Of a DNA stretch of 64,000 nucleotides, positions 27,925-37,450 are shown piece after piece; position 1 is the first letter of the stretch; each line of letters opens with the position of its first letter. The notes under the pieces were generated by a model. That model was not told the DNA's origin. It was given only the letters and a program-made list of their open reading frames with translations, and ran no database searches. The position numbers and the translations under genes are program-made. Origin of the DNA: Cernens ardua (GTDB taxonomy: Bacteria; Pseudomonadota; Gammaproteobacteria; Pseudomonadales; Halomonadaceae); the NCBI RefSeq assembly GCF_051251085.1, contig NZ_JBPCZH010000001.1, positions 310,001-374,000 of the forward strand. Reading direction: 5' to 3'.

Positions 27925-28132
27925 TAAGGGACTCATGAGCCGGTACGGATTTACCGAGCTTTTCATCGGCACTCAGCTGGCGGGCTTCTTCAACCAGCAT
28001 GACAGGAATCCCGTCACGGACAGGATAGGCAAGGCCGCTTAAACGGCACACGAGCTCTTCATGTTCACGATCATATTCAAGTGGCCCCTGACTCTGTGGG
28101 CATACCAGCATGGCCAATAATTCTTTGTCCAT
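27917..28132 (-). CDS. Trm112/YcaR family small protein
   Basis: A 71-residue protein of the Trm112-like (UPF0434) family starting MDKELLAMLVCPQSQGPLEY. It keeps one cysteine in LVCP and a second in VCRLSGLAYPVRDGIPVML; the usual second zinc cysteine of CPxCKG is replaced by Gln-Ser-Gln, as in many bacterial members. AAGGAG stands ideally before the ATG at 28132. It lies between lpxK and kdsB, its normal place. Role unproven in bacteria. Confidence 0.93.
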   Translation of the reverse strand: MDKELLAMLVCPQSQGPLEYDREHEELVCRLSGLAYPVRDGIPVMLVEEARQLSADEKLGKSVPAHESLNG

Positions 28133-28225
28133 GAGAAACTCCTTTTCCAACACTGTTATTAGGTCTGTGGCATTATCGCGGATTACTGACGCGATGAATA
28201 TATCTGGGGCCTCCATTCCGAATGA

Positions 28226-29260
28226 TTAGGGAGATTCGGAAAATGGTAATGCCCCATGCGTTTTTATTGCATCAAGCCTGTCATCCAGCCAGTCAATGAA
28301 GAGCGCATCCGGTTGCAGACGAACATCCAACGCCCACAAGCAGGGATCACTCATTCTGACACATTTAATGGCATCCTTGGCCGTCATGACAATATCGCCA
28401 TTATCGTCAAAGTGAAGATCACTTTCACTGAAATCATGATGATCAGGAAAGGTTTTTGGCATAAATTCAACGCCCAGCTCACTCAGTGTCTGAAAAAAAC
28501 GTTGAGGATGACCGATCCCGGCTACCGCATGCGTGGGTGGCTTGAGTGGGATCGGACTCAGAGGGAATGTGTTATCGCTCATCAAAGACCTGAAATGTAC
28601 GGGCGTAATCGCTGCATGAAAAAGGTTGGGATGAGTAAATACCGGCGGCTGTGTTGGGCCATTCACGATCACTGCGTCGACGGACTGAAGGCGACTCACA
28701 GGTTCTCGCAACGGGCCCTCCGGTAGGCATCGCTGGTTTCCCAATCCTCGTGCGCCGTCAATCACCACCAATTCAAGTGCTCTCTCCATGGCATAATGTT
28801 GCAGACCATCATCACTTACGACGATATCACAACCTTGATCGGCCAATAACGCAACAGCACGCGGGCGGTGAGGATCCACTGCGACAGGTACCCCTGTTTG
28901 CGCAGCCAACATGACCGGTTCATCACCTGCTTCAGATGGCGGAGTCGATGAGGTGACGCTTAACGGATAGTGTTTGGATGTTCCACCATAACCGCGGGAT
29001 ACAATACCCGGCTTCCAGCCTTTTTCACTAAGATGATTAACCAACCAGGCAGCCAGGGGAGACTTTCCTGTTCCCCCTACGGTGATATTACCGACCACAA
29101 TCACTGGTACGCCGGTCGAACGCTGAGAATCGGTGCGCGTTTCATACGCAGTTCGCCGACGGTTGACCACAGCCCGGTAGAGGCTCTCCAACGGCCTCAA
29201 GACAACCAACCAGCGTGCCTTGGTATACCAGGCCTGCTGAATATAGTCCCCGAGGCTCAT
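28226..29260 (-). CDS. lpxK: Tetraacyldisaccharide 4'-kinase
   Basis: Phosphorylates the lipid A disaccharide precursor at 4'. The N-terminal membrane-associated helix is followed by the P-loop GNITVGGTGKSPL, SRGYGG, GDEPVMLA and the VSDDGLQHY motif with the catalytic Asp; 344 residues. Its ATG overlaps the msbA stop by 4 bases (ATGA), so the kinase and the flippase are translationally coupled. Confidence 0.95.
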   Translation of the reverse strand: MSLGDYIQQAWYTKARWLVVLRPLESLYRAVVNRRRTAYETRTDSQRSTGVPVIVVGNITVGGTGKSPLAAWLVNHLSEKGWKPGIVSRGYGGTSKHYPLSVTSSTPPSEAGDEPVMLAAQTGVPVAVDPHRPRAVALLADQGCDIVVSDDGLQHYAMERALELVVIDGARGLGNQRCLPEGPLREPVSRLQSVDAVIVNGPTQPPVFTHPNLFHAAITPVHFRSLMSDNTFPLSPIPLKPPTHAVAGIGHPQRFFQTLSELGVEFMPKTFPDHHDFSESDLHFDDNGDIVMTAKDAIKCVRMSDPCLWALDVRLQPDALFIDWLDDRLDAIKTHGALPFSESP

Positions 29261-31050
29261 GACTCGATCTTGTCGTCACTGAACTGGATGCGATACAACG
29301 CTGCGTATGCCCCCTCTTTAGCCAGCAATTCGGTGTGTGTTCCCATTTCGACCAAACGTCCATGATCAAAAACAGCGATGCGATCGGCATTCTCAATCGT
29401 TGATAAGCGGTGTGCTATCACCAGCGTAGTTCGATTTTTGCGTACTTCTTCCAATGCGCTTTGAATGTAACGCTCGGATTCCGTATCCAGTGCCGAAGTA
29501 GCTTCGTCCAGAATCAATATCTGGGCATCTCGGTAGATGGCTCGAGCAATGGCCAGTCGCTGACGCTGCCCCCCAGACAACATGACACCATTGTCACCCA
29601 CCAGAGAGTCATACCCATGAGGCAATTCACGAATGAATTCATCCGCGTAGGCGGCCTTGGCGGCAGCGATTACCCGCTCGCGTGAAGGGTGTTCCTCACC
29701 ATAGGCAATGTTGTTCAAAATGGATGCATTGAATAACACGACCTGTTGACTTACCAATGATATCTGATGGCGTAGGGACTCCAACGTGTAATCGTTCACA
29801 TTGACACCATCAATTTTAACGGCACCTTCCGTCACATTATAAAATCGCGGCAGCAGGCTGACCAATGTGGTCTTGCCACTGCCGGAACGGCCTACCAATG
29901 CCACCATCTCACCGGGTTTGACACTTAGATTGACATCATCAAGCACATCCTGCCTGCTGTCTTCATTGTAGCGAAAACTGACATGATCATAGGAGACTTC
30001 ACCCTTGATTCGTGCAGGCGAATAGCTCCCGGAATCCAGCTCTTTAGGCGCATCGAGAATATCAAAAATCGATTCTGAGGCGGCCAGCCCTTTCTGAATC
30101 TGACCATTGATCTCGGTCAGTGATTTTACAGGTTTGATCAGCATGGAAGCCGCAAACAGGAAACCGGTGAATTCCCCGGGGGAGATATTACCTACCACGC
30201 CGGGGATCAACGCGAGCCAGACCATAAAGGCCATGGCAATAGCGACCAGTGTCTGAATCAACGGACTGGAAATGGCACTCGTCGTTGTCTGTTTCAGGTT
30301 TTGCCGACGCGTATTCTCACTGACTTTGCTGAAGCGCTTGATTTCATATGCTTCAGCACCGTGAATGCGAACCACACGGGAGGCCCCCAACACCTCGGAT
30401 GCGACATGTGTGACATCCCCGACGGCCCGCTGGATCCTGCGGGATAAATGGCGCAGGCGCCGCCCGGCAAAGGTCACAATAATACCTATGAAAGGGGTAA
30501 TACAGATAAAGATCAGCGACAGCCGCCAATTGGTCCAGAATAAATAGATGGAAAGCCCAATGACCGTTAGGCCCTCACGAAGAATGGTCGTCAATGAATT
30601 GGTGACCGCATTGGTGACCTGTTCCACCTGATAGGTGACCCGTGAAATCAAGTGACCTGAAGAATTGTGATCAAAAAAGGTATTTGGCATTTTCAGCAAA
30701 TTGCTGAAAACATCCATTCTCAACCGGTAAACAACCTTGCCGCCAACGTAATCCATGAAGTAGGTACCCAGAAAAGTACCAATGCCGCGAATGATGAAAA
30801 TAACGATAAAGATAAGCGGCATCATATTACGGAATTGCACAGTCGGATGAGCAATGCCATCAATCATTTCATGGAGCGCCTGCGCAATCCATGCACTGGC
30901 CGTGGCATACAACACATAGCCTAGCAAGGACAGCATAAATGGCTTCCAATAAGGTCGTACGTACGTAAGCAAGCGGCGATAAAGGGCCCTACTAGACGTT
31001 TCTTTCACAGTGTCTCCCGGGGTCGAAAAATCGTCGAAAAACGTGATCAA
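29257..31050 (-). CDS. msbA: Lipid A export ABC transporter MsbA
   Basis: Homodimeric ABC exporter that flips core-lipid A across the inner membrane. Six transmembrane helices occupy roughly residues 25-320; the nucleotide-binding domain has Walker A GRSGSGKTT, Q-loop, signature LSGGQRQRLAIARAI, Walker B ILILDEATSALD and the switch His in IAHRLSTIE. It is 597 residues. It starts just after comEC (9-base gap) and overlaps lpxK. Confidence 0.95.
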   Translation of the reverse strand: MITFFDDFSTPGDTVKETSSRALYRRLLTYVRPYWKPFMLSLLGYVLYATASAWIAQALHEMIDGIAHPTVQFRNMMPLIFIVIFIIRGIGTFLGTYFMDYVGGKVVYRLRMDVFSNLLKMPNTFFDHNSSGHLISRVTYQVEQVTNAVTNSLTTILREGLTVIGLSIYLFWTNWRLSLIFICITPFIGIIVTFAGRRLRHLSRRIQRAVGDVTHVASEVLGASRVVRIHGAEAYEIKRFSKVSENTRRQNLKQTTTSAISSPLIQTLVAIAMAFMVWLALIPGVVGNISPGEFTGFLFAASMLIKPVKSLTEINGQIQKGLAASESIFDILDAPKELDSGSYSPARIKGEVSYDHVSFRYNEDSRQDVLDDVNLSVKPGEMVALVGRSGSGKTTLVSLLPRFYNVTEGAVKIDGVNVNDYTLESLRHQISLVSQQVVLFNASILNNIAYGEEHPSRERVIAAAKAAYADEFIRELPHGYDSLVGDNGVMLSGGQRQRLAIARAIYRDAQILILDEATSALDTESERYIQSALEEVRKNRTTLVIAHRLSTIENADRIAVFDHGRLVEMGTHTELLAKEGAYAALYRIQFSDDKIES

Positions 31051-31058
31051 TCATGATG

Positions 31059-33605
31059 TTAACCGCTGGATGATACCTTAAGACATGCCTGCCTGATACC
31101 GGCAGAAACATGTTCAGGCGAGATTAAGGCCTGCTGCCCCTTGATCTTCAGCGTAATGGCACCATCCAACGCAGTACTCCATTGACACTCGGTAAAATCA
31201 TTTATTCGCCGAACAACCGATTGTGCAGGGTGCCCGTACTGATTAAGAAAACCGGCACTATGCACCACATGATGAGGCTGTATCCGCGTTAGAAAAGAGT
31301 GGGTAGATGAGGTGCGGCTCCCATGATGTCCACTCACCAGCAACAACAAAGAGGACGGCATCTCATCGAAAAAGCGCAGTAATTGCTTTTCTACCCATGC
31401 ATCAGCATCACCGGGGATCAAAATCCGATGTTGACCAGCGCTTATCAGCAAAATACAGGAACGCTGATTTTCACTGACATTCTTCATTATAAACGTACTC
31501 GGCCACAGTAGCCTGAACTCAATATTATCCCATGTCCACTGTTGGCCCGCTCGACAGGTTTTCCACTGTTCAGGTAGTGGCAAAGAGGCCAGATTTGGCA
31601 TACTAACGGTGGGCATAAATTCACTGCTCCTGAAAGCATCCTGGTTTTTACGTATCGAATGATAATTGCCAGAGGCAGATGGTCGCGTAAAACTCTGAAT
31701 TGAAGGAGCCATCCATTCCATGATCTGATGCCTTTCCATCAAAATGGGAACACCCCCCGAGTGGTCCAAATCAGCATGACTAACGATGACCTTGTCGAAT
31801 GTTTGCGAAGCCCGCCATAGTCGACTGATGGGTGTATCACCAGAGTAAAAACGTGGGCCTGTATCGTAGAGCAAACGATGTGTTGCCGTGCGGATATCAA
31901 CCAGTTGACCCTGGCCGACATCATGAACACGAAGAATAAGCTCCCCGTCTGACAGCGATTCCCGTTTAACACCAAAGGCCATCATGGGCAGCAAGGCTAT
32001 GCCTAATACTGCGCGATAACGTAGTCTGAAACCGGGAACAAGCCAGATACTGCCCAATAAGATCAGTCCCACCGCCAAAGCAATACGCCGTTCATCGGGG
32101 ATAGGTATGGCAGGAAGCCACGACACGGTGAGCGTTAACCAATACTCGAACAAGGCAACCGCACACTTGAAGCCCCACCAGATGGGCCATGAGCCAACCC
32201 CATGAAAAATAAATTCCAATAGCGTGCCCACCAATGCCAACGGGAGCATCACCATCGTTACCCAGGGAATCGCCAGTAAATTGGCGATCAACGATGCCGG
32301 CATCCACTGTCCAAAGAAAAGCAAAACAACGCCATCCATAATCAACCCAAGTGTGAGTTGGGTCTGGATGAGCGCCCATGGGCCACTGCGTTTTTTGCGC
32401 CAACGCCAGCCGACCAACAGCGTCAGGACTGCAATAAATGAAAGCCATAATCCGGGACGAAAAAGGGTTAGAGGGTCCACCATCACAATAGTACCCAATG
32501 CTATCCATAAAGCGGCATAAACCCCCATGGGATAATGATGCGTGTAAGCCCACCCCACTGCCAACATCATGATCCACGCGCGCTCAGCAGCCGGGCCACT
32601 GCCGGACAGGGTGACATACCCTGCCCCGATGCCCAAAGCAGGCCACCAGGGCCAACATGCCAATCGCCAACGATAAGGTCTGACCATTCTCCAGCATAAA
32701 GAGATCAATCGAACACAGCCCAGCACCAAAAAACCGATATGCATTCCTGATACAACGACCAAATGCACTGTGCCACTATCATTCAGCATGCGCCAATCTT
32801 CCGGGGTAAACACTGTCGTTTCACCCAGTACCAATCCCCGCACCCAACGCTCCGCACTCGCAGGTGCCAAACGCGCGGATAAACGCTCACCCACCCAACG
32901 ATGTAATGTAAAACGCGGGCTACTCTGCAATACAGGTGTGGGCGCTAAACGCACCTTGCCAACAGCACCGATAGCATTAGGTAAAAAAATATCGGTAGCG
33001 GGAAAAGGTGAAGGATTACGCCGGCTGTGGGGTGCCTGTATTCGGGCCTGAAAAGCCCACACCTCCCCCTCGTGAAGATCAGGCGGGTTTGCCCAGCCCA
33101 CTTTGACACGTACCAAGTGATCACAGTCGGGAAGTGTTTGCTCGACTGGGCGGCATTGCTCAACACGGAAAAGGATTGAAGCGAAGCGATCTTTCAAACT
33201 GATCCTTTCAATCCGCCCCGTCATCATGACGTCTTGCCGATTCAATCCGAAAGGAAGTTGATAATTCAACGCATGCGTCATGCTGCACCACGATGCGAGC
33301 GCAATAATAGCCAATACGCCCCCTTTCCAGCCCAACAAAACGAAAGCGCCCAACGTAGCACCACCCGCCAGCGCACTCATCAACGCCACCCCATTGTGTG
33401 TGAGAGGAAGACACGCTGTCAGGGTACCGGTAAAAACAGCCATGCAAAAAAACACCGGCCCAAAAGAGACGGCTTTCAGCAGTGGTGGGTGAATTTCTGT
33501 GTTCTTTCCCTTTAAAAGAAAAGGCGCGCGAACAGCGTTAACCCCATCGTGTTGGAAATAACGGGAGAGCTTCACACCTAAACACATTATGAAGGGCAAC
33601 ATCAT
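31059..33605 (-). CDS. comEC: ComEC/Rec2 DNA uptake channel protein
   Basis: Inner-membrane channel for incoming DNA in natural transformation. The order is N-terminal helices and an OB-like domain (about 110-220), the Competence domain with VRGLVLGE and VVSGMHIGFLV, a many-helix membrane region, and a C-terminal metallo-beta-lactamase-like domain with SHADLDHSGG and GHHGSRTSS. I take the ATG at 33605, which has GGAAG 8 bases upstream. The 848 residues and the link to msbA-lpxK match Halomonas. The frame is intact, so uptake may be functional, although a pilZ gene is missing near holB. Confidence 0.93.
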   Translation of the reverse strand: MMLPFIMCLGVKLSRYFQHDGVNAVRAPFLLKGKNTEIHPPLLKAVSFGPVFFCMAVFTGTLTACLPLTHNGVALMSALAGGATLGAFVLLGWKGGVLAIIALASWCSMTHALNYQLPFGLNRQDVMMTGRIERISLKDRFASILFRVEQCRPVEQTLPDCDHLVRVKVGWANPPDLHEGEVWAFQARIQAPHSRRNPSPFPATDIFLPNAIGAVGKVRLAPTPVLQSSPRFTLHRWVGERLSARLAPASAERWVRGLVLGETTVFTPEDWRMLNDSGTVHLVVVSGMHIGFLVLGCVRLISLCWRMVRPYRWRLACWPWWPALGIGAGYVTLSGSGPAAERAWIMMLAVGWAYTHHYPMGVYAALWIALGTIVMVDPLTLFRPGLWLSFIAVLTLLVGWRWRKKRSGPWALIQTQLTLGLIMDGVVLLFFGQWMPASLIANLLAIPWVTMVMLPLALVGTLLEFIFHGVGSWPIWWGFKCAVALFEYWLTLTVSWLPAIPIPDERRIALAVGLILLGSIWLVPGFRLRYRAVLGIALLPMMAFGVKRESLSDGELILRVHDVGQGQLVDIRTATHRLLYDTGPRFYSGDTPISRLWRASQTFDKVIVSHADLDHSGGVPILMERHQIMEWMAPSIQSFTRPSASGNYHSIRKNQDAFRSSEFMPTVSMPNLASLPLPEQWKTCRAGQQWTWDNIEFRLLWPSTFIMKNVSENQRSCILLISAGQHRILIPGDADAWVEKQLLRFFDEMPSSLLLLVSGHHGSRTSSTHSFLTRIQPHHVVHSAGFLNQYGHPAQSVVRRINDFTECQWSTALDGAITLKIKGQQALISPEHVSAGIRQACLKVSSSG

Positions 33606-34093
33606 AGTGGTCTTCCAGAAAATACACGCCACTATAATTTCGGCATCACGATATATTTCTTGAGGGAAATCAGTGTGTTCCCCCTATCAATTCAGCTGCA
33701 ATTCAGGCTTTGAATCAATAAAACGATAGGAATAGAAGTTCAATACGTAAAACAAGGCAGGCTGCACAGACCATACCGATGGCAAGGCTGCATAAAAACC
33801 ATTTAGGAGGGAAACCACTGAAATATGCGTGAGGAATATACTTGAGAAAGGTCCTCAAAAGACTGGTCACCCTCCCTGAAAAATGCGAAACCTGGGCAAT
33901 CCGAAAAATGAAAAAGGCCAACCCTAAGGTCAGCCTTGCTTTCCGTGCCATTTGTTGAATCCAGCACTCTAATAGCCCGAGACAAACAATACACTTAAAT
34001 ACAATACACTTAAATACAATACACTGAAGTGAAGCAGCCCCGTGGCATCAACAGCTGGATTAATTCGAGTGTATCAGACAGGAACTTCATACA
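33606..34093. other. Spacer between comEC and lolD
   Basis: About 490 bases. A minus-strand frame of 78 codons at 33715-33951 contains a hydrophobic segment near its end but has only a weak ribosome site and no family I recognise; I leave it uncalled. A tandem 15-base repeat lies at 33986-34030. Confidence 0.45.
33986..34030. repeat. Three tandem copies of a 15-base unit
   Basis: Unit ACAATACACTTAAAT at 33986-34000 and 34001-34015, with a third copy altered in its last five bases at 34016-34030. It is intergenic, about 60 bases downstream of lolD. Confidence 0.9.
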
Positions 34094-34774
34094 TCATGCA
34101 GGATGCAACTTCCCTTCTGTCAACTTGAGCGTACGATCCTGATGTGAAGCAATTCGAGGATCATGCGTGACAATGACAAACGCACACCGACTTTTTTCGG
34201 AAATATCATCCAGCATATCAAGGATGCGCGCAGCGGTAGTCTGATCCAGATTACCTGTAGGCTCATCCATAAGTACGAGGCTAGGCTCGGTGACCAACGC
34301 ACGGGCAATAGCCACACGCTGACGCTCGCCCCCTGAGAGTTCACCTGGCTTATGCGCACCTCGCTCTGCCATACCGACCTGTTCGAGCAATCTTGCGGCT
34401 TTCTTCCCGGCTTCCTGCCGTGTCTGCCCTCGAATAATCAGAGGCATGGCCACATTCTCCTGCGCAGTGAATTCGGCCAGCAGGTGGTGAAACTGGTAAA
34501 CAAAACCAATATGTTCGTTGCGAAAACGGCCAAGTTTGGCCTCATTCAGCTTCGCCAGCGTGGTGTTGGCAACAATGACCTCACCGGATGTCGGCGCATC
34601 CAGCCCACCCAGCAAGTTCAACAAGGTGGTTTTACCCGAACCCGAGCTGCCGATGATGGCAACACGTTCTCCCGCACATACGCGGAGTTCGAGATCATCC
34701 AGTACCGTCAGGTTAACCGGGCCTTCCTTGTATACCCGCGAGATACCGCGGCACTCCAGCATGATATCACTCAT
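34094..34774 (-). CDS. lolD: Lipoprotein-releasing ABC transporter ATPase
   Basis: ATPase that powers release of outer-membrane lipoproteins to LolA. Walker A GSSGSGKTT, the family LNLLGGLD.PTSGEV block, signature LSGGERQRVAIARAL and Walker B LVLMDEPTGNLD are present in 226 residues. The ATG at 34774 overlaps the end of the permease gene by 8 bases (ATGAGTGA), which decides the start over an upstream in-frame codon. Confidence 0.94.
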   Translation of the reverse strand: MSDIMLECRGISRVYKEGPVNLTVLDDLELRVCAGERVAIIGSSGSGKTTLLNLLGGLDAPTSGEVIVANTTLAKLNEAKLGRFRNEHIGFVYQFHHLLAEFTAQENVAMPLIIRGQTRQEAGKKAARLLEQVGMAERGAHKPGELSGGERQRVAIARALVTEPSLVLMDEPTGNLDQTTAARILDMLDDISEKSRCAFVIVTHDPRIASHQDRTLKLTEGKLHPA

Positions 34775-36011
34775 AACGCAGCACCTCCGCCGGACGTACA
34801 CGCGAAGCGCGCCATGCCGGATAGAGGGTGGAGAGGAAACTCAGCACAAAGGCCGTTGCAATAATGGTGATCAAATCCGAACCTTCCAGACGCGAGGGTA
34901 GATAATCAATGAAGTAAACATTGGGGTTGAGGAACTGGATGCCAAATACCGCCTGAATCCAGTTGATGATATCAGAGATCGACAGGGCCAGGATGACACC
35001 GATAATGACACCCAACAGGATACCGATCAGCCCTATGGCAATCCCCTGCACCATGAAGATGCCCATGATCGTTCGGGGCGTCGCACCCAACGTGCGCAGG
35101 ATTGCAATATCAGCACGCTTGTCTGTTACCACCATGACCAGTGTAGACACGATGTTGAATGCTGCCACGGCCACAATCACCGTCAGCAACAGGCCCATCA
35201 TGTTTTTTTCCATCTGGATCGCCTGAAAGAGATTGCCCTGGGTATACGTCCAATCCGTACCGTAATAGTTATCAGGCAGATGGTTAATGATATTGGCCAT
35301 GACCTGATGGGCAAGAAACAGATTGTCCAGTTTCAGGCGAATGCCCTGCGGATGGTGGAGCTGCGCCATGGCTTCCATGTCCTTCAGGTTACCGTAGGCC
35401 AGTGAACCATCCAGCTGAGCCCCTACACTGAAGATGCCTGATACCGTGAAGGTGCGCATCCGTGGGAATACCCCACCCGGTGTAACGGACGCCTGCGGCA
35501 CCAGCAACGTTACCTTCGAGCCGATGCCCACATTGAGATTACGGGCCAACTCTCCACCCAATACAATATTCCAACTATGGGGAGTCAGATCCTTGAGCGA
35601 ACCGGCTACCATGTGTTGACCAATAATCGACACCTTATCTTCAAGAGAAGGGTCAATACCGGTTACCTGTACCCCTGCGCTGGAACCGGACGCCGCCAAC
35701 ATGCCCTGTTGTTGCACATAAGGCGCGGTGGCAACAACATGGGGATACTTTTCAAGTTCACTGGAGAAATGCTGCCAATCAGCAATACCATCACCATCTT
35801 CCTGCTGGATTTGCGCATGGGGCACCATCCCGAGGATACGGTGCTGCAGCTCGTGATCAAAACCATTCATGACTGAAAGCACAAGAATCAGAACGGCAAC
35901 CCCGAGTGTCAACCCGAGCATGGATGTCATGGAGATGAATGAAATGAAGTGATTTCGCCGCTTCGCCCTTGTGTAGCGAAGCCCTATCAAAAACGGAATG
36001 CGATCCAGCAT
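34767..36011 (-). CDS. Lipoprotein-releasing ABC transporter permease, LolC/LolE family
   Basis: Integral membrane permease of the lipoprotein release complex: one N-terminal helix after LRYTRAKRRNHFISFIS, a large periplasmic MacB-like domain (about 50-260), and three C-terminal helices with the conserved VTDKRADIAILRTLGATPR loop and the YPAWRASRVRPAEVLRYE end. The start is set at 36011 by family alignment and an AGGA upstream. Only one permease gene accompanies lolD, where E. coli has lolC and lolE flanking it, so a homodimeric LolF-like arrangement or a second copy elsewhere is likely. Confidence 0.93.
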   Translation of the reverse strand: MLDRIPFLIGLRYTRAKRRNHFISFISMTSMLGLTLGVAVLILVLSVMNGFDHELQHRILGMVPHAQIQQEDGDGIADWQHFSSELEKYPHVVATAPYVQQQGMLAASGSSAGVQVTGIDPSLEDKVSIIGQHMVAGSLKDLTPHSWNIVLGGELARNLNVGIGSKVTLLVPQASVTPGGVFPRMRTFTVSGIFSVGAQLDGSLAYGNLKDMEAMAQLHHPQGIRLKLDNLFLAHQVMANIINHLPDNYYGTDWTYTQGNLFQAIQMEKNMMGLLLTVIVAVAAFNIVSTLVMVVTDKRADIAILRTLGATPRTIMGIFMVQGIAIGLIGILLGVIIGVILALSISDIINWIQAVFGIQFLNPNVYFIDYLPSRLEGSDLITIIATAFVLSFLSTLYPAWRASRVRPAEVLRYE

Positions 36012-36334
36012 GCGTGTCTTTTCCTGCAAGGGATATTTCAAGCCGACTACCGAAGGCTCGTGAATGGGTCAAACGGATATCATCAACTGATTCAGTGACA
36101 CTCTTAAAGACACCCTCAAGAGGCGTCGGTTCCGCTGTGATGATGCATCACGCAACCATACCGCCACCTCAAGTGCCATCATGAAGACCGCGCATCAGGA
36201 TGGGGGCGCCGTAAAGACCCTCCACATGGTACGTATTTTTATGCTTCCCTGCAGCCTTAAATACCCAAACATAGTAATTTTCAGCTATTCATAAGGGAAA
36301 AGAGCGGAAAATTACAGCCCGGCAAGCTTCGCCG
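36012..36334. other. Spacer between mesD and the lol operon
   Basis: About 320 bases with no credible reading frame, no clear hairpin terminator for mesD, and no recognisable promoter boxes for the lol genes. Confidence 0.4.
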
Positions 36335-37372
36335 TTAGGCATTGGACACGAGTTCATCCCGAATAATAGCTGCGCCTTCACAGAGCGCTTCCAGTTTTCG
36401 ACGAGCCACATTGCGTGGCAAGGGAGCCATGCCACAATTGGTAGAGGGATAGAGCTTGTCGGCATCTACAAATTCAAGCGCTTTACGCAGCGTCTCAGCC
36501 ACTTCTTCAGGTTGCTCTATTTCGTGCGTGGCAACATCAATAGCGCCCACCATAACTTTTTTACCACGAATGAGTTCGATCAACTCCATGGGCACATGCG
36601 AGTTTTGACACTCGAGTGACACAATACCGATGTTGGATTCCCTCAATTTGGGAAATACCGATTCATACTGACGCCACTCCCCACCCAATGTTTTTTTCCA
36701 ATCCGTATTGGCTTTGATTCCGTAGCCATAACAGATATGAATAGCGGTTTCACAACGAAGCCCTTCGATGGCTCTCTCCAGTGTGGCGATTCCCCAATCA
36801 TTGACCTCATCGAAAAACACGTTATAGGCCGGTTCATCAAATTGGATGATATCAACGCCTGCCGCTTCCAATTCGCGGGCTTCTTCATTAAGGATACGGG
36901 CGAACTCCCAGGCCAGCTTTTCACGACTTTTATAATAGCCATCATACAAGGTATCAACCATCGTCATCGGCCCGGGGAGTGCCCATTTAATGGGTTGTCG
37001 TGTTTGTTGGCGCAAGAAGCGCGCGTCATCTACAAAAACAGGATGCTGGCGACGCACTTCGCCCAGGACAGAAGGCACACTGGCGTCATAACGATTACGG
37101 ATTTTGACTGTTTCGCGTTTCTCGAAATCAACACCTTCGAGATGTTCGATGAAGGTGGTCACGAAATGCTGTCTTGATTGCTCACCGTCACTCACAATAT
37201 CCAAACCGGCCCATTGCTGTTCATGTAGTGACAACCGCAATGCATCATGAACGCCCTCTACAAGGGAATCACCCTTCAGTTTCCATGGCGACCATAGCTG
37301 CTCAGGTTCAGCCAGCCACGATGGCTTTGGCAGACTACCCGCGGTAGAGGTAGGTAATAATGTGTGTTCCAT
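36335..37372 (-). CDS. mesD: Folate-independent methionine synthase, MesD (core-MetE type)
   Basis: A 345-residue protein equivalent to the C-terminal catalytic barrel of MetE alone, without the N-terminal folate domain. Zinc ligands are readable as His212 and Cys214 in AIHICYGYG, Glu254 in SLECQN and Cys313 in STNCGMAPL. AGGGG stands before the ATG. The gene directly upstream encodes a DUF1852 protein, which marks this as the MesD/MesX type: methylation of homocysteine to methionine with MesX as required partner, oxygen needed, methyl donor not folate and not settled to my knowledge. A stand-alone MetE-like role is the alternative. Confidence 0.88.
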   Translation of the reverse strand: MEHTLLPTSTAGSLPKPSWLAEPEQLWSPWKLKGDSLVEGVHDALRLSLHEQQWAGLDIVSDGEQSRQHFVTTFIEHLEGVDFEKRETVKIRNRYDASVPSVLGEVRRQHPVFVDDARFLRQQTRQPIKWALPGPMTMVDTLYDGYYKSREKLAWEFARILNEEARELEAAGVDIIQFDEPAYNVFFDEVNDWGIATLERAIEGLRCETAIHICYGYGIKANTDWKKTLGGEWRQYESVFPKLRESNIGIVSLECQNSHVPMELIELIRGKKVMVGAIDVATHEIEQPEEVAETLRKALEFVDADKLYPSTNCGMAPLPRNVARRKLEALCEGAAIIRDELVSNA

Positions 37373-37450
37373 GACATCCCCTATTGGTTTATTTGATCAG
37401 CATGAATAAATAACCATGGCTTGTGGGTTACTACTCATAGCCATTGGCCG

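Noticed and set aside
33715..33951. 78-codon minus-strand frame between comEC and lolD with a hydrophobic end
   Set aside because: Weak ribosome site, no family recognised, and no clear signal that it is more than chance.
36335..37372. Complete cobalamin-independent methionine synthase MetE
   Set aside because: The 345 residues cover only the C-terminal barrel; the upstream gene is a DUF1852 family member, not the missing N-terminal half.
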